Shown: in pieces, positions 5,456 through 7,075 of the stretch
Layout: every line of letters starts with the position of its first letter
Position numbering within the stretch: the first letter of the stretch is position 1
Assembly (NCBI GenBank): GCA_022865545.1
Contig: JALHTA010000454.1
Location: 1 to 7,075, forward strand
DNA length: 7,075 bases
Source of the DNA: Actinomycetota bacterium
GTDB taxonomy: Bacteria > Actinomycetota > Humimicrobiia > Humimicrobiales > Humimicrobiaceae
Reading direction: 5' to 3'
Made by a program: the position numbers and the translations under genes
Notes under the pieces: generated by a model
Database searches by the model: none
What the model was told of the DNA's origin: nothing
The model's input: only the letters and a program-made list of their open reading frames with translations

Positions 5456-6874
5456 GTGGCTATAGATGAAAATCAAATAGAAGAGATTGTAAGAGGTGTG
5501 GTAAATAACCTGATTACTACCTCCGGCACCTCGACCTTTAAGGAAAGCTCAGCTGGATTATCCGGCAATGGCTTGTTTGATAAAGTTGAAGATGCTGTTT
5601 CTGCGGCAAAAGATGCGCAGCCCAAACTTGTCCTTCTTGGAAGGGAGGCAAGATTTAAGATAATTGAAAATATCAGGAAGAGATGTCTTGAAAATGCCGA
5701 AAAGTTTGCAAGGCTTACAGTAGATGAGACAGGAATAGGAGTTTATGAGGACAAGGTCATAAAGAACCAGGTAGCGGTTAATTTTTCACCAGGTCCTGAA
5801 GATCTTGATATTAAGACTTATAGCAATGAAGTCAGCACGATAAGTATTGACAGGGCTCCATATGGCCTGATAGCTGCTATAACGCCTATGACTAATCCTA
5901 CACCCGGGATCATAAATAATTCTATCGTAATGATCTCAGCAGGAAATAGTATAATGTTTTTGCCCCATCCCGCGGCACATAAGTGCAGCCTGGAAGCAAT
6001 AAAGATCATTCATGCTGCTATTGTGGAAGCTGGCGGTCCTGCAAATCTTGTAACTGCGGCAAGCCAATCAAAGGTCGAGAATGTATCTGTAGCATTTAAA
6101 AGCGACAAAGTCGATATGATAACCGCTACAGGCGGCCCAGGTATCGTGCGCCTTTCAATGAAAAGTGGAAAGAAAGTGATAGGTGCCGGTCCTGGAAATC
6201 CCCCGGTCATAGTCGATGAGACAGCTGATATTGAAAATGCTGCTATAGAGATAATGAATGGTGCAAGCTTTGATAATAATATTCTATGTAATGAGGAAAA
6301 AGCTTGTATATGTATTAGGAGTATATCCGATAAACTTCTTTCAGCATTCAGCCGGAACAATACAATGGTACTAAGCAGGGAACAAGCCGAAAAGGTAGTA
6401 GCTCTGGTAGTTAAGGACGGTGAGATCAATAAGGACTATATTGGAAAAGATGCATCAAAGATACTTAAGGATGCAGGAATAGATGCCGGCCCCTCTATAA
6501 GACTGGCGGTCTTTGTGGCAGATTCAGAATCTCATCCGATAATACAGCATGAGCAGCTCATGCCGGTCCTTCCGATACTTCTCGTTGATAGTTTTGAGCA
6601 GGCTGTTGCAGCAGCTGTAAGGATAGAACATGCATTCGGTCATACAGCGATGATCCATTCAAAAGATATTGACAGGATAACCAGTTTCGGGCAGGTTATC
6701 GGTACCACCAATGTCATTGTGAATGCAAGATCACAGGCAATGGCAGCAGACCTATCGAAGGGTGGAACAGCATGGACGATAGCCGGAGCTACCGGAGAAG
6801 GTAATACCACTCCCAGATCATATACTAAAGAGAGAAGGATATATATATCTGGTGCTATGAATTTTGTTAAATAA
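5456..6874 (+). CDS. pduP: CoA-acylating aldehyde dehydrogenase, PduP/EutE type, with N-terminal encapsulation peptide
   Basis: The 472-residue protein matches PduP/EutE in length and motifs. It oxidises an aldehyde with NAD and CoA to acyl-CoA. Residues 3-22 (ENQIEEIVRGVVNNLI) form the amphipathic encapsulation helix, and a Ser/Gly/Thr linker reaches about residue 40. The dehydrogenase fold follows: ITPMTNPTP (142-150), TATGGPGIV (223-231), GAGPGNPP (243-250), the catalytic Cys278 in SFDNNILCNEEKAC, and a C-terminal RIEHAFGHTAMIHS block with ATGEGNTTPRSYT near the end. Next to the aldolase, L-lactaldehyde is the likely substrate, giving lactyl-CoA; propionaldehyde is the alternative if a propanediol dehydratase is encoded outside the window. 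The gene starts 12 bases after pduL. The symbol is by similarity; the true substrate class is not proven. Confidence 0.96.
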   Translation: MAIDENQIEEIVRGVVNNLITTSGTSTFKESSAGLSGNGLFDKVEDAVSAAKDAQPKLVLLGREARFKIIENIRKRCLENAEKFARLTVDETGIGVYEDKVIKNQVAVNFSPGPEDLDIKTYSNEVSTISIDRAPYGLIAAITPMTNPTPGIINNSIVMISAGNSIMFLPHPAAHKCSLEAIKIIHAAIVEAGGPANLVTAASQSKVENVSVAFKSDKVDMITATGGPGIVRLSMKSGKKVIGAGPGNPPVIVDETADIENAAIEIMNGASFDNNILCNEEKACICIRSISDKLLSAFSRNNTMVLSREQAEKVVALVVKDGEINKDYIGKDASKILKDAGIDAGPSIRLAVFVADSESHPIIQHEQLMPVLPILLVDSFEQAVAAAVRIEHAFGHTAMIHSKDIDRITSFGQVIGTTNVIVNARSQAMAADLSKGGTAWTIAGATGEGNTTPRSYTKERRIYISGAMNFVK

Positions 6875-6898
6875 AAGTATTTTTAGTGATTGCTGATT

Positions 6899-6905
6899 AA
6901 GGAGG
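6899..6905 (+). promoter_or_regulatory. Strong ribosome binding site of the second BMC-H gene
   Basis: AAGGAGG lies 9 bases before the ATG at 6915, in a 40-base gap that otherwise shows no clear hairpin or promoter. It is the best anti-16S match in the window, in keeping with high shell-protein output. Confidence 0.75.
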
Positions 6906-6914
6906 CAAAGTTAT

Positions 6915-7075
6915 ATGAATGGCGAAGCTTTAGGACTAATAGAGACCAGGGGCCTTGTTGCCGCGGTTGAAGCTGCAGATACTATGGTAAAAACTGCTAA
7001 TGTAAAACTTGTCGCAAAGAATTATGCCGGAAGCGGTATGGTCGAGATAGAAGTTACAGGAGATGTAGGAGCAGT
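6915..7075 (+). CDS. BMC-H shell hexamer protein, second copy (3' end cut by window)
   Basis: Fifty-three complete codons are visible, beginning [24 protein letters not shown] and then KTANVKLV, so this is a close paralogue of the BMC-H gene at 4114. It stops at the window edge within the GDVGAV motif, about 40 residues short of a full BMC-H. The pore loop differs: [12 protein letters not shown] against [12 protein letters not shown], with Tyr at the position of PduA Lys37 and Ser kept at position 40. The two hexamers therefore probably line different pores in the same shell. Both visible isoleucines after the start use ATA, unlike the first copy, so it may be expressed at a lower level or not be codon-adapted. 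Confidence 0.94.
   Translation, partial: MNGEALGLIETRGLVAAVEAADTMVKTANVKLVAKNYAGSGMVEIEVTGDVGA

Noticed and set aside
6875..6898. A terminator after the aldehyde dehydrogenase gene
   Set aside because: There is a short T run near 6881-6885 but no stem before it, and a BMC-H gene with a strong ribosome site follows, so the operon seems to continue.
1..7075. tRNA, rRNA, CRISPR array, insertion sequence or attachment site
   Set aside because: The window is almost fully coding with short gaps, and I see no cloverleaf, spaced repeats, transposase or terminal repeats.

Overview
The window is a single plus-strand operon-like block encoding part of a bacterial microcompartment (BMC, metabolosome). 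Both edges cut genes: a DeoR-family regulator enters from the left and a second BMC-H shell gene leaves on the right. The DNA is moderately AT-rich, with many ATA, AGA and AGG codons and good Shine-Dalgarno sites. That suits an anaerobic bacterium of a Clostridia or Halanaerobiales type, but the sequence alone does not fix the lineage.

Layout, left to right: DeoR-type sugar-responsive repressor (C-terminal part); two EutN/CcmL pentamer (vertex) genes; a PduS/RnfC-like flavin and iron-sulfur electron-transfer protein interrupted by one in-frame TAG; a PduT-like tandem-domain BMC-T protein; a class II aldolase of the L-fuculose/L-rhamnulose-1-phosphate type with a C-terminal encapsulation peptide; a PduA-like BMC-H; a PduL phosphotransacylase with an N-terminal encapsulation peptide and an unusual C-terminal extension; a PduP/EutE-type CoA-acylating aldehyde dehydrogenase with an N-terminal encapsulation peptide; and the start of a second BMC-H. 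Gaps run from a 1-base overlap to 79 bases. The two longest gaps (3070-3134 and 4035-4113) hold candidate regulatory elements.

Likely joint function (inference from families): the aldolase splits a 6-deoxyketose 1-phosphate into DHAP and L-lactaldehyde inside the shell. The dehydrogenase oxidises the aldehyde (lactaldehyde, or propionaldehyde if a propanediol dehydratase lies outside the window) to acyl-CoA. PduL turns this into acyl-phosphate and regenerates CoA inside. The PduS-like protein with the BMC-T would carry electrons across the shell to rebalance NAD. This resembles the fucose/rhamnose-type microcompartments (GRM5 and PVM groups). No glycyl radical enzyme, alcohol dehydrogenase or kinase is visible here, so the exact class cannot be set.

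The points most worth a second look are the in-frame TAG in the PduS-like gene, the two EutN genes that share a frame across another TAG, the PduL C-terminal module, and the sharply different codon choice of the first BMC-H gene together with a candidate internal promoter just before it.
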